Shown here one piece after another: positions 14,690 through 15,896 of a stretch of 15,896 bases of DNA. A program made the translations under genes and the position numbers. This DNA is from Burkholderiales bacterium. GTDB lineage: Bacteria > Pseudomonadota > Gammaproteobacteria > Burkholderiales > Burkholderiaceae_C. The stretch lies in NCBI GenBank assembly GCA_006227785.1, contig SBFU01000282.1:1-15896 (forward strand), given 5' to 3'. The notes below the pieces were generated by a model. The model saw only the letters and a program-made list of their open reading frames with translations. It was not told where the DNA came from and did no database searches. Within the stretch, counting starts at the first letter, position 1. Each line of letters starts with the position of its first letter.

Positions 14690-15896
14690 AAAAGCCAAGC
14701 AAGCCCTATCGGGCCCATGCCGTGCATCGCACGCTGCTGAAGACGGCTGCCATTGCGATGCTGGGCCTGGGGGCGGCCTGGGCGCACGCGCAGAACGCCA
14801 TCCAGTCCATCACGGGCGCCGTGCAGGGAGGCACGGAGGTGGTGCGCATCCAGATGGCCGAGCCGCTGGCCGCGGTACCCAGTGGGTTCACCATCCAGTC
14901 TCCGGCTCGCATCGCCCTGGATTTTCCTGGCGTTGTGAACGCTGTGGGTCGCAGTGCGGTGGAACTCAACCAGGGGAACCTCCGCTCGGCCAATGTGGTG
15001 CAGGCAGGGGACCGTACGCGCCTTGTGATCAACCTCAAGCAGCCAGCCTCCTACCAGGCCAGTACCGACGGCCGGACCCTGCTGGTGGTGCTGGACCGCA
15101 CCGAGTCCACCGCCGCCACCCCGGCGCAGCCATCCGTTTTTGCCGAGAGCCGCACTGCCGATTCGACCACCTTGCGTGACATCGACTTTCGACGTGGGGC
15201 CGGTACCACCGGCCGCGTGGTGGTGGAGTTGGGCAGCAACCAGGTCGGTGTCGATATCCGCCAGCAAGGCCAGGACCTGGTGGTCGAATTTCTCAGGACG
15301 AGTTTGCCCGAAGGCCTGAGCCGGCGCCTGGACGTCACCGACTTCGGTACACCCGTGCAGACCATCACCACCACGCAAAGTGGAGATCGCGTGCGCATGG
15401 TGGTGAGCCCGCGCGGCAGCTGGGAGCATTCGGCCTACCAGAGTGACAACCAGTTTGTGCTGGAAGTGCGCGAGCAGGTGGTGGATCCGTCCAAGCTCAC
15501 CCAGGGGCCCGGTTACTCCGGTGAAAAGCTGTCGCTGAATTTCCAGAACATCGAGGTTCGGGCGCTGCTGCAAGTGATTGCCGATTTCACCAACTTCAAC
15601 GTGGTGACGTCAGATTCCGTGACCGGTTCGGTGACCCTGCGACTCAAGGACGTGCCCTGGGATCAGGCGCTGGACATCATTCTCCAGGCCAAGGGTCTTG
15701 GCATGCGCAAGAGCGGAAACGTGCTCTGGATCGCGCCCAATGACGAGATCGCTGCGCGCGAAAAGCAGGAGCTGGAAGCCAAAGCATCGGTTGAGAGCCT
15801 GGAAACGCTGCGCACGCAGGCGTTCCAGATGAACTACGCCAAGGCGGTCGATGTTGCGGCGCAGATCATGGCGACTGGCGGTGCAGCCTCGTCCTC
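14686..15896 (+). CDS. pilQ: PilQ, type IV pilus secretin, 3'-truncated
   Basis: The frame is open to the window end and shows 403 codons of a protein usually near 700 residues. It forms the outer-membrane channel through which the pilus leaves the cell. A Sec signal peptide ends near residue 35 (AHA then Q). Two AMIN domains (about 37-130 and 160-265), which bind peptidoglycan, are followed by an STN-type secretin N-terminal domain (about 280-352: EKLSLNFQNIEVRALL, VPWDQALDIILQAKGL, NVLWIAPNDE). An N1 domain begins with FQMNYAKAVDVAAQI, and the sequence ends at a Gly/Ala/Ser loop. The C-terminal secretin gate lies outside. AGAGGAAGG at 14670-14678 is a strong ribosome-binding site, and the ATG overlaps the pilP stop (ATGA). 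Confidence 0.95.
   Translation, partial: MKKPSKPYRAHAVHRTLLKTAAIAMLGLGAAWAHAQNAIQSITGAVQGGTEVVRIQMAEPLAAVPSGFTIQSPARIALDFPGVVNAVGRSAVELNQGNLRSANVVQAGDRTRLVINLKQPASYQASTDGRTLLVVLDRTESTAATPAQPSVFAESRTADSTTLRDIDFRRGAGTTGRVVVELGSNQVGVDIRQQGQDLVVEFLRTSLPEGLSRRLDVTDFGTPVQTITTTQSGDRVRMVVSPRGSWEHSAYQSDNQFVLEVREQVVDPSKLTQGPGYSGEKLSLNFQNIEVRALLQVIADFTNFNVVTSDSVTGSVTLRLKDVPWDQALDIILQAKGLGMRKSGNVLWIAPNDEIAAREKQELEAKASVESLETLRTQAFQMNYAKAVDVAAQIMATGGAASS

Overview
The window reads as a high-GC chromosomal segment of a betaproteobacterium, most likely order Burkholderiales and close to the Comamonadaceae. The reasons are GC-biased codons, short gaps with overlapping starts and stops, a large ResB plus CcsB pair (cytochrome c maturation System II), MsrPQ, and penicillin-binding protein 1A next to pilMNOPQ. 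This is inference from protein character and gene order; no search was run. No mobile elements, tRNA, rRNA, CRISPR arrays or phage genes are visible, and almost every gene is a housekeeping or envelope gene.

Layout. 1-1539 (+): two tandem LpxL/HtrB-type acyltransferases for lipid A, the first cut by the window start. 1530-2252 (-): the ribosome-assembly GTPase EngB, convergent with the second acyltransferase. 2353-6652 (+): a c-type cytochrome block, with a diheme cytochrome c4 followed by resB and ccsB, which export and attach heme to such cytochromes. 6831-8517 (+): msrP and msrQ, which repair oxidised methionines in the periplasm. 8524-8730 (-): lptM, a small lipoprotein that helps LPS-export assembly. 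8743-9072 (+): cyaY, the bacterial frataxin. 9062-11497 (-): PBP1A. 11764-15896 (+): pilM, pilN, pilO, pilP and the first 403 codons of pilQ, the type IV pilus alignment complex and outer-membrane secretin, cut by the window end.

The shared theme is the cell envelope: lipid A acylation, LPS-export assembly, peptidoglycan synthesis, pilus assembly, periplasmic cytochrome maturation and periplasmic protein repair. Operons are tight: resB/ccsB, pilM/pilN and pilP/pilQ share ATGA junctions, and pilO/pilP shares GTGA.

The known genes hold no obviously new system. The most interesting signals are regulatory. (1) The leader of resB holds a strong intrinsic terminator directly preceded by a possible 7-codon leader ORF with two rare Arg codons, an attenuator-like layout. 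(2) A 22-codon, Arg-rich ORF bridges the two acyltransferase genes with stop/start overlaps at both ends. (3) The pilM promoter is flanked by two inverted repeats. (4) An ECF-like promoter lies before msrP. (5) A hairpin abuts the msrQ start codon. No stretch longer than about 270 bases lacks a gene.
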